Source of the DNA: Pseudobutyrivibrio sp. | GTDB taxonomy: Bacteria; Bacillota; Clostridia; Lachnospirales; Lachnospiraceae | Length of the DNA stretch: 64,000 bases | Assembly: GCF_017471675.1 (NCBI RefSeq) | Contig: NZ_JAFUSK010000037.1 | Coordinates: 1-64,000, forward strand | Direction of reading: 5' to 3' | Shown: piece by piece, positions 35,029-43,129 of the stretch | Numbering within the stretch: position 1 is the first letter of the stretch | Layout of the letters: the number at the start of each line of letters is the position of its first letter | Notes under the pieces: generated by a model | Told to the model about the DNA's origin: nothing | The model's input: only the letters and a program-made list of their open reading frames with translations | The model's database searches: none | Translations under genes and position numbers: made by a program

Positions 35029-35997
35029 TTATTCGCCCTCCGTCTCATCAGAAATAGCTGCATTCTTAGCAGATGTTCCGTCGTTAAGAATAATCTTTGA
35101 CTGACCATCTGTAATTATTACACGAGTGTTAGGTAAAATTTCTTCTACCTTTTCAAAGAACATTCGCTTCTTAGTAATCTCAGGATACATTGAATACTGC
35201 TCGTACATCTTGTTAAACTTTGAAGCCTCACCTGTTGCTTCTGCGATTCTTGCATCCTTAGATGCTGTTGCATTTTGAACAATCTTATCAGCCTTAGCCT
35301 CTGCCTTTGGAATCTGCTCGTTCTTGTACTGCAATGCATTATTCTTAGCTGTATCAGCACCCTGCTTAGCAGTTTCTACTGCCTTAAATGCAGCAATAAT
35401 ATCTTCAGTAGGAGGTTCAGAATCCTGGATAGTAATATTCTGAACAGAAAGTCCTATCTTAGTATCTTCTAGAGACTTAAGCATGGCTTCCTTAACTTCC
35501 TGCTCGATAAGCCCCTTGGCTGTAGTCATAGCCTCATCAACAGTGTAATTAGATACTACTGTTCTGATGTTAGCAAGAGCTATATTTTCTAAGATTTCTT
35601 CAGGAGTCTGAGAATTATATAGATAGGCCACTGGATCAGATACCTTATACTCCATATAAAAATCAATATTAAGCAGGTTGAAATCAGATGTAATCATAAT
35701 GCCATCTTCTTCTGATGCAATATTCTGTCCATCCTTAACATAATATCCAATTCCTGTGCCATGTGTTGTTATATCCACAGTTTGAAGTGATTGCCATGGA
35801 GCCTTAAAATGCATTCCTGCCGTATCTACCCTAACAACCTTTCCAAACTGGGTAACTACACCATTCTTTTGCTCGGAAATAAAATAGATTGAACGAAATG
35901 CTATAATAGCAACAGCAATGACAAGCACAATTATTTTCCAATAGCCCGACATATCCTTAATGCCATCACTCACATTATCTTTAAATTTGTTTTTCAT
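35029..35997 (-). CDS. hflK: HflK, SPFH/band-7 membrane protease modulator
   Basis: 322 aa. N-terminal anchor (WKIIVLVIAVAIIAF), SPFH domain with QKNGVVTQFGKVVRV, then an Ala/Lys-rich helix (about 200-265) with repeated A-E-A-K patterns typical of the family. Transcribed first, followed directly by hflC. Confidence 0.9.
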   Translation of the reverse strand: MKNKFKDNVSDGIKDMSGYWKIIVLVIAVAIIAFRSIYFISEQKNGVVTQFGKVVRVDTAGMHFKAPWQSLQTVDITTHGTGIGYYVKDGQNIASEEDGIMITSDFNLLNIDFYMEYKVSDPVAYLYNSQTPEEILENIALANIRTVVSNYTVDEAMTTAKGLIEQEVKEAMLKSLEDTKIGLSVQNITIQDSEPPTEDIIAAFKAVETAKQGADTAKNNALQYKNEQIPKAEAKADKIVQNATASKDARIAEATGEASKFNKMYEQYSMYPEITKKRMFFEKVEEILPNTRVIITDGQSKIILNDGTSAKNAAISDETEGE

Positions 35998-36071
35998 ACA
36001 TACATCCTTTCCCTTAAAATAATAAAACTATTATAGCAAAACAGAATGCATAGTTCTACTAAATAAAACAC

Positions 36072-36108
36072 AAAGCTGCCTATGTGTTACAAAACACTTA
36101 GGCAGCTT
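36072..36108 (-). terminator. Intrinsic terminator after the EF-hand protein gene
   Basis: AAGCTGCCTA paired with TAGGCAGCTT and, inside, GTGTT with AACAC; one mismatch between. TTTGTGTTTTATTT follows on the minus strand. Confidence 0.85.
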
Positions 36109-36143
36109 ATAATTGATTTAATTGGCACTTTGATTATTTGTTA

Positions 36144-37334
36144 CTATAATGCTAAATCCACATGGGCCACAGTCCCTGCAGCTCCTGTGCTTTCCTTCAG
36201 ATAGATTCCTGTCTTTCTAAGGACAGCATCAGTATTTCCCATACCATCCTTAAAGCTAAATTCCGTATCTAGGTTTCCAAGATATATGGCTCCCACATCT
36301 GCTTCCTTAAGGCTTAGTAGCTTATCGTTACCCTCCTCATCCTTGGTCCATACCTTCAGCTTATTAAAGATTTCATCATTTTCATCTATCCAACCGTTTT
36401 TATCTTTGTCATATCCAGCTAAATCCTTGAAGCCATCGCCGGATTTCGTTCCAAATAATTCAGAGCCATCATTTATCTTGCCATCCTCATTTTTATCCAG
36501 CGCCAAAAATCCACTTCCTTTTCCTGTGAAAGAGATTTCGTCCTCATCTCCATCAGAATCAATATCAAATTTAAATTTCTGGTCTGATATAGAGGTGGCA
36601 TTAGTATCCATATTAATTACAAGAGGGTCTGTTAGAATCCTTGTGTAGGTTTCATCCTTTAAGGTATCAATCTTTTGAACAAGGCTTCGCCCTAGTGTAA
36701 GCTCTACATTAAATGATAAGCTTCTTCCATCAGATGTCTGCACCTCACCTGTACTTTTAAAGCTGGTGTTCTCAAACTCTGTGTGAGTTCCTGATGTGGC
36801 TGTAATCCTTTGCCACACCTGGGTACGTGACACCGATTCCATTGAAGAAAGATTTAGCGTCTTTTGCGGTGTTCCATTTAAGCTTAACTTCACTTCATCC
36901 GCACCACAGCCTCCAAAGATTTTCTTTTGCCAATCATTAAAGGATTGTAGCTGCTCTCTTAACCTTTTGTCAGCAGGACTGGTTCTTCCATTTAACAAAT
37001 CAAGAATCTTTTTCACAAGACTGATTTGCAAATCTTCCATATCCCACTGGCTCATACCAGCATTTGCTTCTCTAACCTGCTTGTCATGCTCTGCCATCCG
37101 GCTTAACATATTCTGCAGATTCTTTTGCTGCCGTTCCTTGGCAGCCTCTTTTTCATTTTTTTGTAGTTGTTCCAGTGATTCCTTGTAAGATTTTTCCCCT
37201 TCATCAGACAGCTTCAGTATTGCACCAAGCGTATCCACATTCGCTCTCCGTTCAATTGTAAGCTGTTCAACCTGGGTATTTGAATAAGAATTGTGACTAG
37301 ATGCCATGTTTACATGGCTGTTTTCAATCTTCAT
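36144..37334 (-). CDS. EF-hand-like calcium-binding protein, unknown function
   Basis: 396 aa with no signal peptide. N-terminal half is helical and Gln/Lys-rich (coiled coil about 40-105). The C-terminal third has three DxDxDG-like loops: DIDSDGDED, LDKNEDGKINDGSELFG and YDKDKNGWIDENDEIF. Then comes a conserved 'LKVWTKDEEGNDKLLSL' followed by GAIYL. This pattern is shared with many Gram-positive and proteobacterial RTX/hemolysin-like proteins of unknown role. Start 37334 is chosen by AAAGGAG 6 nt upstream; the frame would otherwise extend to 37376 into the preceding hairpin. Confidence 0.8.
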   Translation of the reverse strand: MKIENSHVNMASSHNSYSNTQVEQLTIERRANVDTLGAILKLSDEGEKSYKESLEQLQKNEKEAAKERQQKNLQNMLSRMAEHDKQVREANAGMSQWDMEDLQISLVKKILDLLNGRTSPADKRLREQLQSFNDWQKKIFGGCGADEVKLSLNGTPQKTLNLSSMESVSRTQVWQRITATSGTHTEFENTSFKSTGEVQTSDGRSLSFNVELTLGRSLVQKIDTLKDETYTRILTDPLVINMDTNATSISDQKFKFDIDSDGDEDEISFTGKGSGFLALDKNEDGKINDGSELFGTKSGDGFKDLAGYDKDKNGWIDENDEIFNKLKVWTKDEEGNDKLLSLKEADVGAIYLGNLDTEFSFKDGMGNTDAVLRKTGIYLKESTGAAGTVAHVDLAL

Positions 37335-37363
37335 AGCGGACTCCTTTCCACAAATAAAGAATA

Positions 37364-37433
37364 CAAAAAGTGCCAAACGCTTGAAGACCTTTGCACATCC
37401 CTATGCCTGGTCTTCTATAAGTGTATCGGCACT
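37364..37433 (-). terminator. Long imperfect terminator after the 96-aa gene
   Basis: AGTGCC/GGCACT outer stem and GAAGACC/GGTCTTC inner stem with a 19-nt loop, followed on the minus strand by TTTTTG. It lies between the 96-aa gene and the EF-hand protein gene. Confidence 0.75.
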
Positions 37434-37471
37434 CCTTTAATAAGTTTTTATAGTAAAAATCCACTATGATG

Positions 37472-37762
37472 TTATTTTATATTTATAGAACTTGCCACCC
37501 TTTTGAGCCAATCAAGCTCCCATTTAATTCGCACACTCAAAGCCTCTATCTGCTGATTTATAAGATTATCTATTGTCTCTTCCTTTGAAGTAAGTGCCTT
37601 CATAGTTTCTAATGATTTGTACATATCATCATACTGATTAACCTTATTGTTGTACTCGTTCATTAGCATGGAAGATATCTTATGACTATCTATAATCTCA
37701 ACCGATTTCTCATGAACCTGAGTCATCTTTTTATATAGTTCTTCTAGTTTAGTTGTATCCAT
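37472..37762 (-). CDS. Small coiled-coil protein, unknown function
   Basis: 96 aa, almost entirely helical with heptad-like spacing (YKKMTQVHEKSVEIID; YDDMYKSLETMKAL). No signal peptide or known domain. Its ATG is about 37 nt after the LprI-like gene stop. Its place between an envelope protein gene and an EF-hand protein gene fits a chaperone-like or adaptor role, which is speculation. Confidence 0.65.
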   Translation of the reverse strand: MDTTKLEELYKKMTQVHEKSVEIIDSHKISSMLMNEYNNKVNQYDDMYKSLETMKALTSKEETIDNLINQQIEALSVRIKWELDWLKRVASSINIK

Positions 37763-37799
37763 TTAGTTTATCCTTTAGTGTCTGCGTTTCTATGATTGT

Positions 37800-38873
37800 C
37801 TAATTAAAATACTTAAGCAGCTCCTTGCAGCGTTCCATTGTCATTGTTGCATAGATATCATTGTAGTCAACAGCTGCCTGACTACCACCTAAATGCTCTG
37901 AGGTAGCTCTTTCAGCACTAGCATCTCTATCCTTAAGCCACTGTCTTTGCTCCTCAAGAGCTTTGTTAAATGTATCTTCATCTGTATTGTACTTTATTAT
38001 TCTCCAGATATAGTTAAGACACTCATCCGAAACTCTAATCTGATTTGATGTAGCCTCTACCATATCTACAGTAGTAGCTGCCTCTGAAAGTAGGCCCGCA
38101 TAATAATCATAGCTCTCTTTATATGTATTATAAGTACTCTCAGCATCTTCCTTAGGAGTCATTCTAGTAGAGCTTGTAATACCCTGATTTTCATTAACAT
38201 TTACAAGTGCCATATTTTCCAGTGTATCCTGCTGATCCTGGTAAGAAATAAACAGCCAAGTTCTAACTTCCTCATCAATTTCTGAAACAGGTTTACCTGG
38301 CATATAAATTTCTACCATATCAGCATTATTAAGTGCATAAGGTGTTAATGGAATATACCTTACACCATCTTCAATACTTTCCTTGTCATCATTTAAGATT
38401 GTGATATCCTTCATATGCATTTTATATGTGAATTCATCCACCTTTTGAATGTTTTCAAAATGACCTTCATATTCGCAGTAATAAATTGTTCCATCAGGAT
38501 AATCATCACCAGTATCACCCATATCAGAATCATGATAACTGCCTTGGAAGCTGCCATCCTTTTCTATATCAAAATCATCTTCCCATCCACCTGCACCACT
38601 GGTAAATGAATAGCTATATTTTGCTAAATCCTCAAATGTAATTGTAGTATCATTGGCCTTGGTTGTTTCTGTAACATCATTCTCTGCCTTATTTGTGTCT
38701 GTTGTATCACCTACATCCTTTGTATTATTTGTACTTTCCTCATCCACTGTAGTATCAGCTCCGCTTCTATTTACCAAGAAATAAACACCACAGCCAGCCA
38801 CAAGCACTAATGCAACCGCAATCAAAACAATACTTATTCTTCTTTGAGTCCTTTTCTTATGTCTTTTGTTCAT
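37800..38873 (-). CDS. Membrane-anchored protein with LprI-like (DUF1311) C-terminal domain
   Basis: 357 aa. Basic N-terminus, one membrane anchor (ISIVLIAVALVLVAGCGVYFLV), a Thr/Asp-rich linker, then an unknown extracellular middle domain (GGWEDDFDIEKDGSFQGSY). The last 100 residues have the LprI/lysozyme-inhibitor pattern: LNYIWR, EEQRQWLKDRDA, then GGSQA and MERCKELL. Start 38873 has AAGGAG 7 nt upstream; an ATG 6 nt earlier is less well placed. LprI proteins often inhibit lysozyme; that role is inferred only from this domain. Confidence 0.8.
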   Translation of the reverse strand: MNKRHKKRTQRRISIVLIAVALVLVAGCGVYFLVNRSGADTTVDEESTNNTKDVGDTTDTNKAENDVTETTKANDTTITFEDLAKYSYSFTSGAGGWEDDFDIEKDGSFQGSYHDSDMGDTGDDYPDGTIYYCEYEGHFENIQKVDEFTYKMHMKDITILNDDKESIEDGVRYIPLTPYALNNADMVEIYMPGKPVSEIDEEVRTWLFISYQDQQDTLENMALVNVNENQGITSSTRMTPKEDAESTYNTYKESYDYYAGLLSEAATTVDMVEATSNQIRVSDECLNYIWRIIKYNTDEDTFNKALEEQRQWLKDRDASAERATSEHLGGSQAAVDYNDIYATMTMERCKELLKYFN

Positions 38874-38940
38874 CGTCATTCTCCTTCTAGTGTCATCAAC
38901 ACTAATAATTTCATTTTAATACAATAGTAATCCTTTTACC

Positions 38941-39190
38941 ATGACTTCTTGTGGGCTGCTTAAGAAAGAGCCAACAACAACTTGAAGTTGCCAAATAATA
39001 TTTTTCTTCAGAAAATATTGGTATAGCTCCAGTTCCTGTTTTCTGATAAAAAACCAAAACCTATGACTTCTTGCTGACAAAACAAGGAAATTGTCAGCAA
39101 GAATCCTGCTTTGCAGGACATGAAAATAGATAAATCTATTTTCATGGTATTTACGATTCCTGAAAAACTGATGTTTTTCAAGAATCTATA
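38941..39190. other. Cluster of adjacent stem-loops (candidate structured RNA or DNA)
   Basis: Gene-free stretch with successive inverted repeats: CAACTTGAAGTTG (38978-38990); AATATTTTTC-ttca-GAAAATATT (38997-39019); a 13-bp perfect stem TTCTTGCTGACAA (39068-39103); TCCTGC-ttt-GCAGGA (39104-39118); CATGAAAATAGAT against its complement (39119-39146); GATTC.TGAAAAAC-tgat-GTTTTTCA.GAATC (39155-39186). The last four are placed end to end with almost no bases between. No T-run identifies them as terminators. The 3' arm of the last hairpin contains the 22-nt dispersed repeat. Confidence 0.6.
39169..39190. repeat. 22-nt dispersed repeat, copy 2
   Basis: Exact reverse complement of 27302-27323. It overlaps the right arm of the last hairpin and ends 22 bp before the first TACTATCT-type word of the left 52-bp array. 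Confidence 0.85.
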
Positions 39191-39212
39191 CAAACCCATT
39201 TTCCATGAATCT

Positions 39213-39559
39213 ACTACCTACACATATTAATTGCTCATAGATAGTAAGGCTTTCCACAAAAGCTACTATCTAAACAAGATTTTCTTTCTAAGATAGTAGC
39301 TATTTTTGCTACCCTTACTATCTACACATATTTTTTCCTCATAGATAGTAGCCATCTACAGAATAACTACTATCTATGCCATATTTTTCTTTTCAGATAG
39401 TAGTCCAACCTTTAATTACTACTATCTGCTGATAGATTTTTCTCGCAGATAGTAATACCTCTGAAAAGCTCTACTATCTATATCCATTTTTCTCTGTAAG
39501 GTAGTAGTAAAAGAGAAATTTATTACTATCTGCCAAGCTTTATTCCTATAAGATAGTAG
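39213..39559. repeat. Left 52-bp array: seven TACTATCT-N19-AGATAGTA units
   Basis: TACTATCT words start at 39213 (TACTACCT), 39265, 39317, 39369, 39421, 39473, 39525. AGATAGTA words start at 39240, 39292, 39344, 39396, 39448, 39500 (AGGTAGTA), 39552. The period is exactly 52 bp throughout and each unit is 35 nt. The 19-nt core is loosely conserved (ATTTTTC-like, pyrimidine-rich on the plus strand); the 17 bp between units is not conserved. It ends 40 bp before the stop of the nuclease-like gene. Confidence 0.92.
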
Positions 39560-39599
39560 CATCTACTTAATCTAGATATAGCGCATTAGCTATTCTGCA

Positions 39600-40391
39600 T
39601 TAAATCAGATATCTTTTAATTTTGTCCTCTACGAGTTTTACATCAATCCCTATTCCAGTAGCCTCAGCGGTAACAATTAAATTATCCCCTACTACAATTT
39701 TGGATTTTTCATACTTCGCAAGCTTTGCTAGATTCTTTTCTGAATATCCTACATCAGACCCTAGTCCAAAATGTTCCCAAAAGAATGTCTTTCTTTCTCT
39801 TAGATTTAAAAGGGCAAAATCCGGATAGCTCTTTCGTCCATCAAATAATGTGATTTCTGGTTCATATTTATAGATTACTCCGTGCTTATCAAATAAATCT
39901 GCCAAAATCTTTTCTGATTTTGAGCGAACCTCCTCTCCTTTATTGGTAGTGTAAGATGTAGTTAAATCAAATGTGTTTTGCTCACCCGTAAATTTGTTAT
40001 TCCATTCTTCAATAAATTCTTTATCCGTTTTTATTATGGGCTGCACCAATCTCTTTTTTCCTTCTGCTAAAACTTCATATGATTCACTAGTATGTGCTAC
40101 ATTATATTTTTTTACAAACCTTTCTATGGTCTTTTCCTGGGTGTAAAGATTGATGAGTAGTTTTTCATAATATTCTTTTTGAGCCAATCTTTTCGCTATG
40201 TCTCTTTCTGAAGAAGCTATGTATTTCAAATCTCTATTTTCTTCTCTATAATAGTACTGATAACAGCCATTGCTTTTCTTTTGCACTAAAGTGTAATTCA
40301 TAACATCCTTATATTTTTCTAGTTCTTTTAAAACATGCTCCTTCTGCCTTTTTATAAGCTCCAATTCTTCATTTAATAATTTTATATTCAT
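39600..40391 (-). CDS. PD-(D/E)XK nuclease-like protein with helical N-terminus
   Basis: 263 aa. N-terminal coiled coil (about 1-30), a Tyr-rich 'CYQYYYREENRDLKYI' segment, and a second helix. The C-terminal half has a nuclease-like order: SEKILADLFDK with an early Glu, YKYEPEI, then KSYPDFALL with Asp and FFWEHFG giving ExH in place of ExK, then KYEKSKIVVGDNLIVT. I recognise this as a common unannotated family in gut Clostridia, without known function. RBS GAAAGGATG upstream. It is the only gene between the two seven-unit arrays. Restriction, homing or array-binding functions are all conjecture. Confidence 0.8.
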   Translation of the reverse strand: MNIKLLNEELELIKRQKEHVLKELEKYKDVMNYTLVQKKSNGCYQYYYREENRDLKYIASSERDIAKRLAQKEYYEKLLINLYTQEKTIERFVKKYNVAHTSESYEVLAEGKKRLVQPIIKTDKEFIEEWNNKFTGEQNTFDLTTSYTTNKGEEVRSKSEKILADLFDKHGVIYKYEPEITLFDGRKSYPDFALLNLRERKTFFWEHFGLGSDVGYSEKNLAKLAKYEKSKIVVGDNLIVTAEATGIGIDVKLVEDKIKRYLI

Positions 40392-40418
40392 ATACTTTTA
40401 CATCCTTTCAACAGACTT

Positions 40419-40763
40419 TACTATCTATACAAATTTTTTAACAGCAGATAGTAGCTATTTTTTTAGACCTACTATCTACATATAATTTTCTCGCACAGAT
40501 AGTAGCCCTATCACCTACAACTACTATCTATGCCTATTTTTTCTTCACAGATGGTAGTCATTCAACTGTCCATTACTATCTGCAAAGTTTTTCTCTCTGT
40601 AGATAGTAGTCATTCCTATTTTTACTACTATCTAAACTTCTATTTTCTTCACAGATAGTAATACTCTATAATTTCACTACTATCTGTAAAGCAATTTTTA
40701 CCCAAGGTAGTAACAACTCCAAAAAACTTACTATCTAAAACCATTTCCACAATACAGATAGTA
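40419..40763. repeat. Right 52-bp array: seven TACTATCT-N19-AGATAGTA units
   Basis: TACTATCT words start at 40419, 40470, 40522, 40574, 40626, 40678, 40729. AGATAGTA words start at 40446, 40497, 40549 (AGATGGTA), 40601, 40653, 40705 (AGGTAGTA), 40756. The two words are always 27 bp apart; periods are 51 or 52 bp. It has the same orientation as the left array (pyrimidine-rich cores on the plus strand), so the two are direct, not inverted, flanks. It ends 7 bp before the comEC stop codon. Confidence 0.92.
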
Positions 40764-40770
40764 AAATATC

Positions 40771-43104
40771 TCACTTCGCCCCTATATATTCATCCACACC
40801 ACCTACCCTCACTCTCACGCGGCCAGAATTCATGGTGTAATATACTTTGCCTGCCGCGGATGAAAGGCGTTCTACGGCCTCGGCGGATGGGTGTCCGTAG
40901 CGATTTACTTTAGCACAACTTATTACAGCCACATCAGGTGACAGCACTGATAAAAACTGCTCGTTTGAACTATATTTGCTGCCGTGATGACTGACCTTTA
41001 GCAAATCAACATGCCCAACCTGACCGCTAGCTGCTATTGCCTTTTCCTGTTCTGCACCTATATCTCCTCCGAAGAAGCCTGAGTAGTCACATTCTCCGTC
41101 GCAGTCTTTATCATATTCCATCAAAAGAGACAATGATAAAGCGTTAATATCATCAGAGGTAATTCCGTCAAATGGATATACGCATTTAAAGGATAAATGC
41201 TTGGTCCCACAGATGTCGCCCTGACTCATGTAAACAATATTTGTACCATTAGCCTGAGCCAAAGCAATAAGCTGGTTCAAGGTATCTCCACTAGGAATCT
41301 CAGAAGAAAGTACGATATTATCAATTCTGTAGCCTGTGCTAAGAAGCTCCAGCACACCAGAAACATGATCTAAATCCATGTGGGATAAAAACCAATAATC
41401 AATATGCCCTGCTCCCTTGTATTTCAAAAATGGCAACAGAGTGTACTTTCCAACAGCATCCGAGCTGGTGCTACCACCATCTATAAAAAATCTAGCTCCA
41501 TCACCAGAGCTTATATAGATTCCATCCCCCTGTCCTACATCTATAATATCCACCTCAAAGCCTTGCTTTTCTGGTATGAGCCAAACAACGACACAAATCA
41601 AAGAAAGAACAATGGTCTTAACAAGCATAGCTTTATATCCCTTTAGTATTTCCCTTGGATTATCCTGTGGCTTTTTGCCAAGCAATGTGTATTTTACAAA
41701 TTTAACTACCTTGGAAAAATTCACTACTACCAAAAGCACCAAATAATAAACAACAATCTGTAATAATCCATGCCTTCCTATGATTACTTTTGAAAAAGGA
41801 ATATCTAAAGTATGTGCAGCTATTACTTCATATAGGTAGATTATATAATGAGGCAAGTATAATATGATTTGTGCTGCCTCTATACTAATAAGCCCTGTGA
41901 AACCACCAAATAAACCAAATGCCAAAAGAAATGGCATAAGCGGTAATACCAGTCCATTTAAAACAACAGAATATAAAGGTGTTTCGTAATAAAAATAAGT
42001 CACAATAGGCAGCATAGCCGCTGTGATACCAAATGAAAATATTATGCTAGAGACAATCCACTCTCTAACCCTATCGAAGATAGGTGGCTTTTCATCATAG
42101 TTAAATCCATTATCGGAAATACGAAGTCTTTGCTTCCATTTACATATATTTTTATAGTTTTCACTTATAGGCAGTGCAATAAAAAGAATCCCTATTATTG
42201 CCCCAAAGGAAAATATAAAGCTTGTATTTTTAATATAAAGAGGATTTTCAAATAACAGTAAATCCGCCATAACAGCAAGGGCTGTTCTTGAATCATAGGC
42301 TTCACCTAAAATATCAGCCAGAATGTATATCAAAAACATGCCTATTGCCCTAACAGAAGAAACACTTCCCCCAGTAAGCATGCCATACAAAATCGCTACC
42401 ACGCCTGCTAAGCAACCACTGCCAAAAAAGCCTAACCCACGATTTCTAACAAATCTATAAAGCGCCATACACACCACAGATACGTGCAATCCTGAGACAG
42501 CCAAAATGTGAGCAATACCAACCATCTGAAACAATTCTCTCAGTTGTATATCAAGCTCACTTTTATTACCAATGCATACGCTGCCTAAAAATCCAGCCTC
42601 TTCGCCACTAAGACATTGATTGTATACACCTTGGATGTTCTTACTTAACCTATAGAGAATATCAAATCCAGTAATTACACCAGTATCAACTGCCTTTACA
42701 GCTACATTATCAAGCCTGAAATAATAGCCTAAAGAATTATAGTAGTCTCTTTCATCAACCCCACCTTCATTGGTAGCTCTTTTAAATAGACTAATATTTC
42801 CTTCAATATTTAATTTACTTTTGTTTGGAATTTTATCGGAATCTAATTTGAATATAAAAGAAGTATTTGTTAATGTGCCATTTTCACAGTTCACAGTAGC
42901 ATCATTAACATAATAAATAGTTGAATCTTTTTTGATTTCCTTACGAACTATATTGCCTGTTGCCGTAACACTAGCGCCTTCAGAAAAATGCTCAGAAAAT
43001 GCGTCAGCCTTAGTGTATGCCCCTATTAAATCCAAGGGGCCATACACACTAAAAGCAACAATAAAAATATATACCAAGGAAATCATGCATAGCTTTCGCC
43101 GCAA
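40771..43104 (-). CDS. comEC: ComEC/Rec2 DNA uptake channel
   Basis: 777 aa. N-terminal DUF4131-like region, a multi-helix competence domain (about 200-500), and a C-terminal metallo-beta-lactamase-like domain with SHMDLDHVSG and VSHHGSKYSS. Transports single-stranded DNA across the membrane in transformable bacteria. Start is TTG 43104 with GGAGG 7 nt upstream. Last gene of comEA-regulator-kinase-GerMN-comEC, with 25 nt after the GerMN gene. Full length, so probably functional. Confidence 0.93.
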   Translation of the reverse strand: MRRKLCMISLVYIFIVAFSVYGPLDLIGAYTKADAFSEHFSEGASVTATGNIVRKEIKKDSTIYYVNDATVNCENGTLTNTSFIFKLDSDKIPNKSKLNIEGNISLFKRATNEGGVDERDYYNSLGYYFRLDNVAVKAVDTGVITGFDILYRLSKNIQGVYNQCLSGEEAGFLGSVCIGNKSELDIQLRELFQMVGIAHILAVSGLHVSVVCMALYRFVRNRGLGFFGSGCLAGVVAILYGMLTGGSVSSVRAIGMFLIYILADILGEAYDSRTALAVMADLLLFENPLYIKNTSFIFSFGAIIGILFIALPISENYKNICKWKQRLRISDNGFNYDEKPPIFDRVREWIVSSIIFSFGITAAMLPIVTYFYYETPLYSVVLNGLVLPLMPFLLAFGLFGGFTGLISIEAAQIILYLPHYIIYLYEVIAAHTLDIPFSKVIIGRHGLLQIVVYYLVLLVVVNFSKVVKFVKYTLLGKKPQDNPREILKGYKAMLVKTIVLSLICVVVWLIPEKQGFEVDIIDVGQGDGIYISSGDGARFFIDGGSTSSDAVGKYTLLPFLKYKGAGHIDYWFLSHMDLDHVSGVLELLSTGYRIDNIVLSSEIPSGDTLNQLIALAQANGTNIVYMSQGDICGTKHLSFKCVYPFDGITSDDINALSLSLLMEYDKDCDGECDYSGFFGGDIGAEQEKAIAASGQVGHVDLLKVSHHGSKYSSNEQFLSVLSPDVAVISCAKVNRYGHPSAEAVERLSSAAGKVYYTMNSGRVRVRVGGVDEYIGAK

Positions 43105-43129
43105 GTTATTTCCTCCATTTCTAGCCTAA

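Noticed and set aside
39008-39199. 63-aa minus-strand ORF
   Set aside because: It runs through the stem-loop cluster, has no good ribosome binding site and its sequence follows the inverted repeats; more likely chance.
39213-40763. CRISPR array
   Set aside because: Only the 8-bp ends of each 35-nt unit are conserved and the spacers would be 16-17 bp, far below CRISPR spacer length. No cas genes are present.
27268-40770. IS element or integrated prophage around the arrays
   Set aside because: No transposase, integrase or phage structural gene is found, and the two arrays share one orientation rather than forming terminal inverted repeats.
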